This document shows, piece after piece, positions 24,101 to 35,965 of a DNA stretch of 64,000 nucleotides (position 1 is the stretch's first letter; the number at the start of each line of letters is the position of its first letter). The DNA lies in contig NC_079505.1 of the NCBI RefSeq assembly GCF_030052815.1, positions 76,717,054-76,781,053 of the forward strand, given 5' to 3'. Made by a program: the position numbers and the translations under genes. The notes under the pieces are model-generated. The model was not told the DNA's origin and made no database searches. It saw only the letters and a program-made list of their open reading frames with translations. This stretch comes from Hevea brasiliensis (lineage: Eukaryota; Streptophyta; Magnoliopsida; Malpighiales; Euphorbiaceae).

Positions 24101-26830
24101 GGCATGATCGCAAATGTGCTAATAATATGTTCAATAGAGGCTATGCATCGTGAGTTTGTGTTTACTTACAAGCAACAATAGTTTCAATGGAGAAAGTGTC
24201 ATCTTTGCTTGACATAGCTAGAAGTTGAAGCGGCTCGCAATTATTCACAAGGACTCTCAATAACCTAAAAGTAGCTGGATGAGTCCCTTTGAACCTTAGG
24301 AAGATCCAAGATGGTCTTCCCAACCTAAAAGGGCGAGCAATCCTACAACATATATAGAAAACGCAGAAGAGCATTCATCAACTTTTGGAAGTTGATAAAT
24401 GTCAGAACACTTTTGGAAGTACAATAAGGGTCTATATGACCTCTGGAAGCAGTACGATCTTATAGCACCCTTGGAAGCACTATAAGAGTTTTTACTAACG
24501 TTTGGAAGTTAAGAATGGAGAGATCATTAAGATCAAAAGATAAAGGAAAAACATAAAAGACTTAAAAGTCTGGTGAATTCTAGATGATTTTTTTAATGAA
24601 GTATAACCCTTTATATAGGGTCTTAGCAGTACAAGTACGTGCATGACTAACTCTTATCACAACAACAATGGATGGTGGAGATCTTATACAAAGATTATAT
24701 ACATGGTGGTGATTATCTACAAGACGTACAAGGTAGGTTTGAATGGTCATTTTTCACACCGTTTTATCTGTGGTAATACTCCATCTCAGGGTAGGAATGT
24801 ATATGGTCGTGCTTTGCTTAAAATGGGCTTGCAACCATCTAAAGGGTTATAAGTGCTTCATGACTCTTATCCTTAGTTTAATGGCTTCTTCATGAGTCAT
24901 TTTTTAGCTTTGTAGACTCTTTCTTCATGAAGTACTTGCTTAGTAATGATTAGTTGTCTTCTAGTAGCTCTTGTTGCTTTAGGTCTTTTCCATGATGCAA
25001 GTGCCTTTGAGTCACGTTCTTTAAGTATCCTTACATCACCAGGTAGAGGGTTGGATGCCTAGAGCACCATAAAAAGGCCAATCGACGGCATGCAATCCTT
25101 TTCCCTTCTTAGGTTTGCTCTAGGGCAGTATTCACAATTTATAAGTCGGACTGAATGCTTCATAGCCATTTATACTTGTTTTAAGGCTTCCAAGCCTTAG
25201 TTAGTCTTTCTTATGTCACATCAAGTCTTGGTGCCCCAAAATCCATTACTTAAGAGAAATGTCTCTGCGGAACGATTTTGCTATTGAATAGGCCTTAGGA
25301 GTTATTTTTACTCTTGGATAATACGTCGCAAAGACTAATTAGTAACACTTTCATCCCATGGCTAAGAAGATGGTTTATCTTCCATTTTAGCTCATTCCTT
25401 ATTGAGAAGAATGCCAATCAGTCATTTATGATTGTTCCTAATTGTCCATCGGCTGCTTCCCTTTCTCAAGGTTTAGTAAGGACTAACAATGAGGCTTTTT
25501 AGCTGTTTCCATGCTTGGAACTTTATCATGTTGATCTTTAACTACTCTCAAACTTGGCATGATGTCAAAATAGGTCCTCAGACAGCCTTAGGAATTCCAA
25601 TCACCCACTTTTGGAGCCTTTCTTAATCTATATAAAGGTTATTGCTTTTAGGGCTTCCCAAGGATTTTGGCGCTTGAAACTTTATTGCGCTTGACTCTGA
25701 ATGCTCCCAAATTTTGCATGGTGTTGCACCACACCCTGAGGAACCTTAAGGAACTTCAATCGCACAATTTTCCCTCCTTTTTCATGGTAATCACCCACTT
25801 CTTCTTTATAAGCCTTCTTGCTTCATGGCATTGCTAAGGTTTTCGGGTTTGGCTCTCCCTTGTACTAGTCTACGATCACTCCCATCTCTTAACTCTAGAT
25901 TCATCACATATAATATAAGGGGATATTTTCCCGTAGGAATTGCCCGCTTGTGGTTTATTCTTTTTAGCAATCGGCCACTTCCTCTGTGAGAGTTTTGTCG
26001 GTTGCTCCAAAGCACTTTCAAAGACTTCCATGCCTCTATGCTTTTTAGCTCCACTTTCTAATTAGTTTTAGCTTTGAGCTCTTGAACTTACGTGGCCAAA
26101 AGGACTCCTCTTGCATCACAATCAACCACTTAGCTCTCACTTTATGTGAAATTGACTAGTGCCTTCCCAGATATAGCAGCGATTGTCTTAAGGTGCTTTC
26201 TTGTAAGTTAGTGCCCAAAACTTAGTGATACTGAATTTTTCTTGTTATGAACCTTGATTAAGTAGAAACATAATGTGTCTATGATTCTTTAATTGTTGGA
26301 ATCGATTAAGGCCTCATTCCTCTATTCGGAATAAATTTGAATCCCTTCAAAATTTCATGACTATCTCTCGAGATTTGACATGTGCTAGAGCGACTCACTT
26401 TGTTACTCGTATTTTCTGTCTTAAAATATGAATTTAAGGCAAGTATCAACAATTGTTCGAGAATCTTTAGGACAAGTGATGCTCTCTACAAGGAAGAAGT
26501 TGTGTGTATCAATTTATGATGCGTCTGTTGTTGAAGGCTTCGCAGTGCTTGTGGTCTCTCTCTAGCCTGTGATTATTGAAATCAGATTTCAAGCTTCATA
26601 TTGATGATATCCTTTCGATGGTTGTTGGATTACAGCCGGCTAGGCTAGTGGTGGATGATATTATCCACTTTGAGCTGCAATTTTAATAGTATTTCCTTTG
26701 GTTTTGTGCCACGAATTTGTAATACAATAGCTCACCACTTGGCTCGATGAGCTTTGTTTATAGTTGATGCTACTGTATTTATGATGGATGTTCCATAGGC
26801 CCCTTCCTCATGTCTTGGGGGTGTTAATAT
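24101..26830. other. Unclassified block, probably transposon-derived
   Basis: About 2.7 kb of base composition unlike the flanking A/T DNA, without any frame longer than about 80 codons and without recognisable protein motifs on either strand. Phrases recur in it, such as ATCACCCACTT at two sites near 25.6 and 25.8 kb, and a run of GGAAG-centred repeats at 24383-24510. It ends in GGGGGTGTTAATATAT at about 26.83 kb. It may be the LTR or noncoding interior of a non-autonomous retroelement, but no paired ends were found. Confidence 0.35.
24383..24510. repeat. Degenerate tandem repeat, about 29-bp period, five units
   Basis: The core TTTTGGAAG (variants CTCTGGAAG, CCTTGGAAG, GTTTGGAAG) recurs at about 24383, 24411, 24441, 24469 and 24500. 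The middle units also share GTACAATAAG/GCACTATAAG type text, suggesting an old tandem array. Confidence 0.6.
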
Positions 26831-27328
26831 ATATATATATATATTAAAATTAAAATTAAATTAAAAAAATCAGGCCATAATTTTGGTTTAAACAAAGAAA
26901 ATATTTTAACATTTTCTCTTAGACAATGAACTTACCATCAATATTTTTTTGCTACAAATTAAAGAGAATGATTCCAAAGGCATTAATCCAAATCTCAAAG
27001 GGATATATGCAAAAAATGAGCGAAGGGCAATACCCATGTCGCCCCCCAAATGGGGCCAATCAGTAAACAATCCATCTCACCTTACGCTGTTATCTTTTTC
27101 TTCTCTCTTTTCTCCACACACGCACACGCGCACCTTCCCTGATTTCTCTCCTCCCTTCCATAAAATTAAATTAAACTAATTTTCAATACAATAATAATAA
27201 GCAGCAGCGGCAGCTGGAGGTGACTGGGGAGACCAGAGACGGGGTGTGGAGTACCTATAAGAGCGTCAAGTCCCACTAATCGTTCCTCCTTTACTATCCC
27301 TCTCTCTTATATTTCTGCAACCTCTCCC
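26831..27328 (+). promoter_or_regulatory. Upstream region of the PB1-domain gene
   Basis: Composition shifts from A/T-rich to pyrimidine-rich. CTATAAGA near 27255 is a possible TATA-type element about 75 bases before the ATG, and the leader is CT-rich (TCCCTCTCTCTTATATTTCT), as is common in plant 5' UTRs. No cDNA evidence is available. Confidence 0.3.
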
Positions 27329-29627
27329 ATGGACCCACCACCGCCCCCTCAACCGCCGCCTGCTTCTTCCCTTTCCACCACTACCACCACCTCTGCCACC
27401 CCCACCAACACCACCGCGGCAACCACCTTGCCCCCTCACCTAGCCGCTACCAATACCTCCGCCGGAACCTACCCTGACTCCATTGATTCCTCTCCTCGCT
27501 CTCGCACGACTGATTCTTATTTTGATGACCCCCCTCCCCTCTCCTCAAAGCTCCGCCTCATGTGCTCTAACGGTGGCCACATCGTCCCTCGCCCCCACGA
27601 CAAGTCCTTGTGTTACGTTGGCGGCGACACCCGCATCGTTGTTGTCGACCGTCACACTAGTCTCTCTTCTCTCTCCTCTCGTCTTTCAAATACTCTGCTT
27701 GACGGCCGTCCTTTCACTCTCAAGTATCAGCTCCCCAGCGAGGACTTGGATTCCCTTATTTCGGTCACTACCGATGAGGATTTGGACAACATGATCGATG
27801 AGTATGACCGGACTAATAATAACGCTGCCAATTCTTCCAAACCATCGAGGCTGCGTTTGTTTCTGTTCCCTTCGAAGCCGGAATCATCTCAGTCTATTGG
27901 GCCGATTTTGGAAAATAGTGCCAAGTCCGAAGACTGGTTCTTGAATGCGTTGAATGGGGCTACTGGGTTGTTGGATAGAGGGTTTTCTGATTCAGCTTCT
28001 GTCAATTGCTTGCTGGGTCTCGATGACGATGGCCTAAATGGGAATAATAATAATCTCGATTTAGTTGGTGGTGTTCGAGATGTGGAGGGGTCGCAGAAGA
28101 ACGCGAAGCAAGGTCAGGATGTCCATTCTGTGCCGGATTCTCCGATGTTGGAGACTACGTCGTCATTTGGGTCTACTTCTTCTTCTCCTTCGCTTGCGAA
28201 TTTACCTCCGATAAGAGTTCATGTGGAGGATGGAGGTGGTAGTGGAGGAGGTGGAGGGGTTAGAGGAGTTGTGCAGGATCAGAAGGTGGCGGGTATTGAG
28301 GATCAGTTTTCTCAGATTAATGTGGGTGGTGGTAGTGGAGCTGTTGGGCAGAAGCAAGATGAGGGTTTTGTGGTTCTGTCATCGCCACCGCCGATGCCAG
28401 TTTCTATCGCTATAACGGGTGTGCCCGTGGGCACTCCAGTGGTAGTCGGTGAGTATCAGAATCGGGTTTTCTCCGACGATGAGAGATCGGACCATGGGGT
28501 TCCAGTTGGTTATAGAAAGCCGCCGCCACCTCAAACACAGCAGAAGTCAAGTGGTGGTGGTAGTGGAGGAGCTGTTGATTTACCTTCTCCAGATTCAGTT
28601 TCAAGGTGCATATACATAACTCCTTTACATTTTATGCCTTTGATAAATGAAATGAAATATTTGAATGTTATGATCGCATTATTGGTATGGTGTAGAGAAA
28701 TGATCAGAATTTGAATTGGGTTCTTGTTTGTTTTAATTTTTCAGTGATAGTAGCCTTAGCAATCCTATAAATCGACAAAAACCCATGATTTATCAAGATC
28801 AGGTTGTGCATATCCCATCTGGAGTCAGCAGGGTTCCTGCTAATCCTGTTGATCCAAAGCTCAATGTCTCTGATCCAAATCCTGGTGTTCAGATTCAACA
28901 ACAGGTTCAGGATTCTGGATATTTATTTCAAGCCCTATATGAACAGCAGCAACAGCAACCACAACCACAACCACAGCAATTCATACCCGCTGGTGCTCAT
29001 TACATTCAACATCATCCCACAGGGGCAGTGCCTATTTCTGCATATTACCCTGTATACCCTCCCCAGCAGCAACACCATCGCCAGCATCATCACCAGCTTG
29101 ATCAGCAATACCCAGTGTACTATGTACCAGCAAGGCAAACCCAGGCTTATAATATGCCTGTGCAGCAATCTAGCATCAATGAGCCCACACCTACTGCCCC
29201 TTCCTCCCGCCCCCAAACACCTCCCAATCCCACAATGGGACCTCCTCCTGCAACTTATAATCCCATGAGAAATGCTCCCATTTCTAAATCTGAAATGGCG
29301 ACTGGAGGCATGTATAGAACAACTACTGGCACACAACAACTAGTTCAGGTCCCTTCTAGCCAGCATCAACAGCAATATGTTGGCTACTCTCAAGTTCATC
29401 ACCCATCTCATTCTGTCGCTCCTCCTTCTGCCGGCCCTGCTAATTATGCGTATGAGTTTGCTGACCCTTCTCATGCTCAGATATACTATACTCAGCCTCT
29501 TGCGCCCGCAATGCCTTCTCATTACCAAACTATGACTGCAGCTGCTGCTGTAGTACTGCCGGAAAGTTCTGCTCAGCTTCCCACTGACAACATCAAGCAG
29601 CAGGTTAGAACTTCACAGCCATTTTAG
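27329..29627 (+). CDS. PB1 (octicosapeptide/Phox/Bem1p) domain protein
   Basis: Two exons, 27329..28605 and 28745..29627, joined by a GT-AG intron of 139 bases, give 719 residues. The N-terminus is Pro/Thr-rich (1-70). The PB1 domain follows at about 74-185: it starts Lys-Leu-Arg-Leu-Met-Cys-Ser, contains a GGDTR turn (98-102) and an acidic cluster (Asp149-Asp160) typical of the OPCA interaction face. The rest is low complexity: Ser/Gly-rich in the middle, then Gln/Pro/His-rich with polyQ-like runs in exon 2. There is no kinase or other catalytic domain. The family is a protein-interaction scaffold of poorly known function. Length, layout and neighbourhood match Arabidopsis At2g01190 (PDE331) as I remember it. 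The longer frame that reads through the intron ends at 28714 and is not the product. Confidence 0.93.
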
Positions 29628-29890
29628 GCCCATTGGCAAAGGAGAAGAAGAAACAATTTTGAAAAAATGGTGTGGTTTACATTTTCAAATTTTATGTTTA
29701 GCATCTGTCTTTCTATTGGTATTGGTTTGTGGCTTTGTATTTGTGGTATATAATAAGGAACTCTGCTCATCTTTACCCCTTCTTGTATGTCATACTGTTA
29801 CTGTCATAGGAAATGAAAGTGGTCTTGGATTATACTGTAAAAGATCAAACTTCATATATTGTGTGCTGTGCAGTTCATTATCAGTTACTG

Positions 29891-29896
29891 AATAAA
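29891..29896 (+). terminator. Candidate polyadenylation signal of the PB1 gene
   Basis: AATAAA lies 264 bases beyond the stop codon at 29627, at the end of a transcript-like stretch before composition changes. Plant poly(A) signals are loose, so this is only suggestive. Confidence 0.35.
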
Positions 29897-31769
29897 TGTT
29901 TATATAAGTGGTTAGAGCTTTCAATCAAATCTATGCGTCTCTTTGATTCATGAGGTATTGCATGCCCATTGCCTATGACCCTGTTACTGTGAACAGAGCA
30001 TGACCAATTCAATCTGAAGCAATCCTTGGCTAAACCATGTAAGAAAGTTTTTGGGATAGCTGCAAGATGTTTCACCCTCTGTTTCTTTTATTTACTCATT
30101 AGAGTTCTTTCTTCCTTTTTTTTCTTTTCCATTTTCATATTGACATCTGAGTTCTCAAATTATTTTTTGAATTGAATTGAGTTATCAAATTCAATCGACA
30201 GAGTTGGTATTATTATTATTATTATTATTATAGCATTATTTTTATGATCTGAATTATTCAATTTACTTTTGCAGCCAACCTTTAGAGGAACATGCTTCAT
30301 CTTATGCATATCTAGAGCTTCGCCTTCACCTGCTAATATTTATAAAGATTTTTTTATCGTCTCCCAATCATCTTTTTCTATGCTTAGGTGGGAATCATCT
30401 TGCCAAAATTTGAGACTAGCAGGGATTGTTCGAAGACGAAATGAGATGCATGTCCCGAAGTAGGGGACTCCATTCATGGTATGAAATCATACCCATGATT
30501 TCATTATTTGAAAATGACACTAACTTTATCAAAATTCTACATTATTTGGATTTGTATCCTGCATTGAATTATAGTTAAAATGAAAAAGTTTTGCCTAAGA
30601 AGAGAACAAAACCGAAATCGTATTTTTCAATAAGCTAATAAGATCAAATTTGGAGCTATTAATAATATTATTGATAATAAATCCAAAAACCATGCATCAG
30701 AAAGCACGTTGAGTGATTATCTCGTGTGAGTTTGCAAGTGCCAGGGGCCACAGCACATTAGATTCTCTGCGTTTTCTTTTTACTTTACAGGTTAGTGTTA
30801 AACCATGTACTAAAAGCGTCCAAGGTTATATGTTTACGTTTTCTAGATGGGATGGAAACCCAAACATGTGTTTAGCAAACTTTTATTTGTTCGTACCCTC
30901 TTAATCAGTTGCCTGCTGTTAACCCTTTAATGCCTTTAGACTTCAGGTTAAGCAAAAGGACTAGATGCTGATGCTGATGCTGACTCCCCTCTACGCCATC
31001 GTACATTTCTTGCCCATATTTTCTATAATCGAGACAAGACTAGTGAACTATTAACTCCGTGACTATGGTATCCTTTGCAAGTGGAGATGTAGTATTCTAG
31101 ACCCGTAATTTTTATTTATTTTATTTTTTGTTTTTGGTTTGGTTCGTTGGTTTGGTTCTTAACAGTAAGAGGGATGGTTTAGACTTGACAATCTCAACAT
31201 TCAACGTTCAAAACCTGAGGTGGTTATACCCAGGCGTGCTTCTAATTGTCTATGCTTGAATCTTATGCTAGACAAGCTTGGCGTTTAGTAATACTAAAAT
31301 ATTGCAGAATCATTGAAACGCTTCATAAGTCACGCCCACAATTACCGCCTCTTTCTGTGTCTCAAGGGCTGGCTGTTGCTGGTTGCCTTCTCTGGTTGAC
31401 GTATGAGATTAGGACTCCTAGAAATTGCATGGTACAAAGTAGCAGTCTGTCTGCCTACCAACGGGACCACATACAGATACCTAGTCTCAAACAGCTGCTG
31501 TGTCTTCCCAAGTGCAAATTCATGATTGTTGATTTAAGGTTATTATATTGGTCTGGTAGTCTTTCTAAGAACAAAATTAAATAAGAAAGTGGGACTTAAA
31601 AATTATAATTAGCTACCCGAGTCAATTAAGATGATCTCATAGAAATAAATATCTCTAGTAGATATTTATCAAGCTGATTCATTAAAAGTGGTGAAGAGAT
31701 TAGAACAAGCCACTAATTAATGGATGCATTACAAAATTGCCTATTGATTATACAAATTCGTTCATGTGA
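29897..31769. other. Intergenic DNA between the PB1 gene and the ELP2 pseudogene
   Basis: Holds a (TTA)n run near 30.21 kb and a GCTGAT triplet repeat near 30.97 kb. Short frames near 30.3, 30.7 and 31.3 kb carry no recognisable domain. No gene supported. Confidence 0.5.
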
Positions 31770-32420
31770 TTACTTAACTCTCACACATTGATCAGCTCCA
31801 CAAGAAGCTTGTTGCAAACTCTTGCTATCTTCACTCTTTTCGTGGTTTCTCCATGACATACAGTTCCCAGGAGAAACGTGGCACATGAGGGAATCAAGCC
31901 CTAGGGTAAGAGCAGCAGCTACATCTGGCACTGTGTACTCAGATCTTCTGATAGCAAGACTCCACAGTTCAATGAGTCTATCTTCCATTCCAACTGCTAA
32001 GAAACCCCTGGTTTCTTTTGATGATCAATTGCAACCCAAGAAAAAGGCAGTAACACTGCTTCTAAATTGTGGCAAGGTCGTCAACTGTTTAACTGAAGAT
32101 TCTCTCTCTATGGCCCAGATTTCCACTGTCTTATCCCTTTGAGCCAGTTGCAAATTCATGACCATATAATTCTTTCGTGCACCTCCTGTCTTGCTAGAAG
32201 CTGATAACCAACCTCATCCACTCCTATAAAATATTGAAAAAAAAAAAAGAAAAGAAAAAGAATGCTCGATGATCAATTGTGAAGTTTCATCGTTCACGCC
32301 ACGTTAGGCCAATTGATAGTGAATTAAAAATTAATTCCATCAGGTATCCAAGTCAACCTTGTCCATTCACTCACAGAGGATGATTAGTTTTATGCATTGC
32401 TGAAGGAGGAAAGCAGAAAC

Positions 32421-32577
32421 TAATAGTCCCCTAACATGGATGAAAACTTTGAAAATTTACAATGATAATCATACAATCATCCATGCACACAAAAAGTGTA
32501 ATAGTCCCCTAACTTGGATGAAAACTTTGAAAATTTACAATGATAATCATACAATCATCCATGCACACAAAAAGTGT
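32421..32577. repeat. Tandem duplication, 78-bp unit, two nearly identical copies
   Basis: TAATAGTCCCCTAACATGGA at 32421 recurs as TAATAGTCCCCTAACTTGGA at 32499, and the units are otherwise the same through CATGCACACAAAAAGTGT. The near-identity implies a recent event. It lies in a presumed intron of the ELP2 pseudogene. Confidence 0.95.
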
Positions 32578-35500
32578 GGTCGTGTTGGGGTCCAAAGTTC
32601 TGAAGCTACTAGATTCTACCGATTTCTGATTGTTCTTCAGACTTGGAAATACAACAATGATGAATAGTTCACACTTGCCATTCACTTCCTTGCAATCTCT
32701 TTAACCACACAAAATAAATGCAAATTGAAATATATTATAATCCTAACCAGGAATAGGAGAATCTTATTTTGTCCCAAACCCATCAATCTCTGACAGATCC
32801 AATGACAGAGGATCCAATAAAAGAATGCATCAATTCATTTTCTGAGTAAGGAGGACAAATAGCAGAATTTTAGCTCCCAAGAAATCCTCCTTATTTACAG
32901 ATCCTCATTTTATATTTTTCATCGAGAAGATTCAATATGCTACAAGTGATCAACTTTTTGATTGGAAAGGCACATAATTAGGAAGAGGTGCATAAATGCA
33001 CATTATGGAGTACCGGTTCTTTTGATTGTGAAAATGGAGAATTGGCCATCTCTTGAGACAGACAAAAGCACACTGTCATCAGGAGAGAATTCCATCTGTG
33101 TCACTGTTAAGCTATGAGACTGCAAGCGACCAACTAGCTTCCATGAACCCACTTGCCATAGCCATATTTCTGCTACTAATGCTGATTGGGCCTGCAAGAC
33201 ATACAGTCATCAGCAACAATTTAAAACTCCCAAACATATCCCAATTGCACACACATTGGGTGCCAGAGAAATAAAAAAGTTTTAGAAATAAAACATTAGG
33301 GCTCCTGGGAAACCATAGAAATAAAACTCCCAAACTGATTGTTAAATCATGACTGTTTCCTGCAAGACCATAACACCAGCCAGAGTGAGATGCAAGAAAT
33401 GCTACTTTGCAAATCAATAATATCAACATCCTTCAATGCTTATTGAGTGCAACCATGAAGACACCTCTAAAATGTAATTCTTAGTATCTGATCAATATTG
33501 CGTTATTCACTTCCCATACATGCTTTACACCAGAAACATAATAGTCCAATGACAACAACAGATGACATCCAAAGCTGAGTTATAGAAACCAATGCAATAA
33601 TAAATCTGCTCAAATACAAGAATGGTTGATGGTGAAATATTGGAAAAGAACAAGAAAAAAAAAAAAGATAGTAGCTTTGTGGCAACAAAATAAGAAATAA
33701 CTATATGGTACAGAGGTTGAATTAAAGACAGCAACTAACTGCTGGCACATTTAGGAGACTTCCATGCCTAGAGTTCACCCAATTACATTTAAATAAATTA
33801 GCTGTTACGGTATTGGAAGACAAATATACCTTGCATGATGAAGCCACAAGCTTCCCTGAATCCCCTCATGATCACAGCATAAAGAAACAACTCATTTCCA
33901 TGACCATAAAGTTTGTGAGACTCTGGCCACAGTGTATTGCATGCCAGATCTTCAACGAGAGGTTCAGGCAAGGGTGTCGAGATCATCATTCCCATTTCTG
34001 TGCGGAATCTCATGCACAGCTGCAAAAGAAAATCATTCATTGAATTAAATATAAAGCAGGCCAAATGGAAAAAAAAAAGGGTGTTTCTAATAGACTGAAT
34101 TAGACACGTAAAACTAGATCAATGAAGTAGATACCTGATAATAGCTAGTAAGCTAAGCCAACCTAAACCAATAATGCATCAGATGTTTACCAAACTCACC
34201 TCTCTAGGAAGCAAATCATGTCTGAAGCTAAATGTGGCAAATGGGTGTAATGGATTGTGTACATGCATGGGGTGAAAATGATTCCTCTACCTATTCATGA
34301 CCCATATGAAAGATAATATTCATATCTACCTAATCCAAGTCTACCCTAACCCTATCCTTTACCCAATAATTGTTAAATTTCAACTATGCAGTACTTGACC
34401 CATTATCCATAGTTACTAAACCTGGATCAAATCCATCAAATTTTTCAGTAATTTACCATTATTCTGCTATATGTAAGAATGTTAGTATAGTTTATACAAA
34501 ATGATCTATTTGTAAAATAAAAAATCAATAATTATATTTATTAAAAAAAAGGTGAATCAAATAAATAGAAAAAAGAAACAATACAGGAAAAAAAAGATAT
34601 GATGATAATAGGTATAGATGTGATCAAATAACAGATAAATAAGGCAAATAAGAACTGAATAATATAATTAGTAGGGAAAAAAGAAAGAAGCAGGCAGACA
34701 GGCATATGCAATAAGATATCAGTTAGAGAAATGATAGTGAAATTATGTGCCTTGTAACTTCTAATATATTGTAAATTTTAATATAGGTATTTAAGTATTG
34801 AAAATAAAAAAATAGAGATTTTGTTAGAGAGAGACTCACACTGCACGTAAATAGGTTTTCGTGACAGATCATGAGCAGAGATATTTGCTCCTAAAATTTG
34901 AACATCTACTTGGAGGTCTTCAGGAAAACTAGACCTTTGAGAAGTGGCATGATTCAATGTCTTCAAAAAACACAAAGGAGCTTCAAAAACTCTGGAAACT
35001 CTTATCTGCTCCACTAACAAATTGACTATTCCCCTTTCCACGGATGATCAACACACAGTTAATATCATGACCATGAACTTGAGGGCAGGCAATTTCATGC
35101 CAGGCCTCCCTATTTGGGAATGAAGCTTCATTTTGCCATGGGATAAAAATAAGAGTTGTCTGGATGAAAGATTGGGACATCAATAATTGATATGTTAAGT
35201 TCAGATGTAAGCTGTTCAAAATCACAACTCTTGTTTTTGTTCAGTGGCAAAAAAGCTATATCAAGTATCTACATTAAACAAAACTTTAAAAAAATTCCAT
35301 TTAGACTACTTCTATTTTTCCATCATGACTGTCTGTATGGCTTTTGTAGTTTTTTTCCCACAATTATATTGTTTACTTTCTCTTCCATGAAGAAGCACCT
35401 TAACAGACTAAGGAATCACTTGCTTAATAGAATGCAGAAAGGTTCAGGGATGAGAAATGATATTGAATTGAGAAGTTAGTTTAATCATTTCAGGATAACC

Positions 35501-35588
35501 ACAGGGGAAAAAACCCAAAATATACCATCAGATATGGCCTAACTTTAGCATGTTAAATGGCAATATTCACATCATAGACATCTAAGGT

Positions 35589-35965
35589 ATGACATACCCA
35601 CAAAAAAGAGTGACAGAAATGTGGATGTTAAGATGGATGTCTAATAACATGACAATGAATAATATTAGGAATGACCACACTCGTTATGTACCACTCATTA
35701 GGAATAAAATGAGAGATGGTCGATTCAGATGGCTTGATCATGTCCAGCATAGAACATCAAATGCCCTAGTAAGAAGGTGTGATAAGTTAGTAACAGAGAG
35801 AAGGAAAAAGGGGGGACCAAAAATAATGTGGAGGAAAGTAATATTAAAATATTAGTAATTTTTGGATATTGATGCGGAATTGGTTTTAAACAAAGCTGGA
35901 TAGAGAAAAAGGATCTATATAGCTGATTCCAACTAGTTTGGAATTAAGGCTTAGTTGTTGCTGTA
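35589..35965 (+). mobile_element. LINE 3'-end fragment in the ELP2 pseudogene
   Basis: The plus-strand frame contains Arg-Phe-Arg-Trp-Leu-Asp-His-Val-Gln-His-Arg, the conserved tail of plant LINE reverse transcriptases (usually RWFGHVQRR), followed by Arg-Arg-Cys-Asp-Lys. The 3' end reads GGAATTAAGGCTTAGTTGTTGCTGT, a TTG-repeat-type terminus. It is a 5'-truncated copy, opposite in strand to the host pseudogene, and of the same general type as the element at 47525-49050. An RTE-like clade is possible. Confidence 0.75.

Noticed and set aside
24383..24510. Regularly spaced repeats considered as a CRISPR-like array
   Set aside because: Units are degenerate, have no constant repeat/variable spacer structure and sit in a plant genome.
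27483..27794. Second open frame overlapping the PB1 gene
   Set aside because: It is a shifted-frame shadow of the PB1 domain; the main frame carries the conserved motifs.
28804..29339. Shadow frames on both strands over exon 2 of the PB1 gene
   Set aside because: Gln/Pro repeats leave other frames open by composition; no domain is present.
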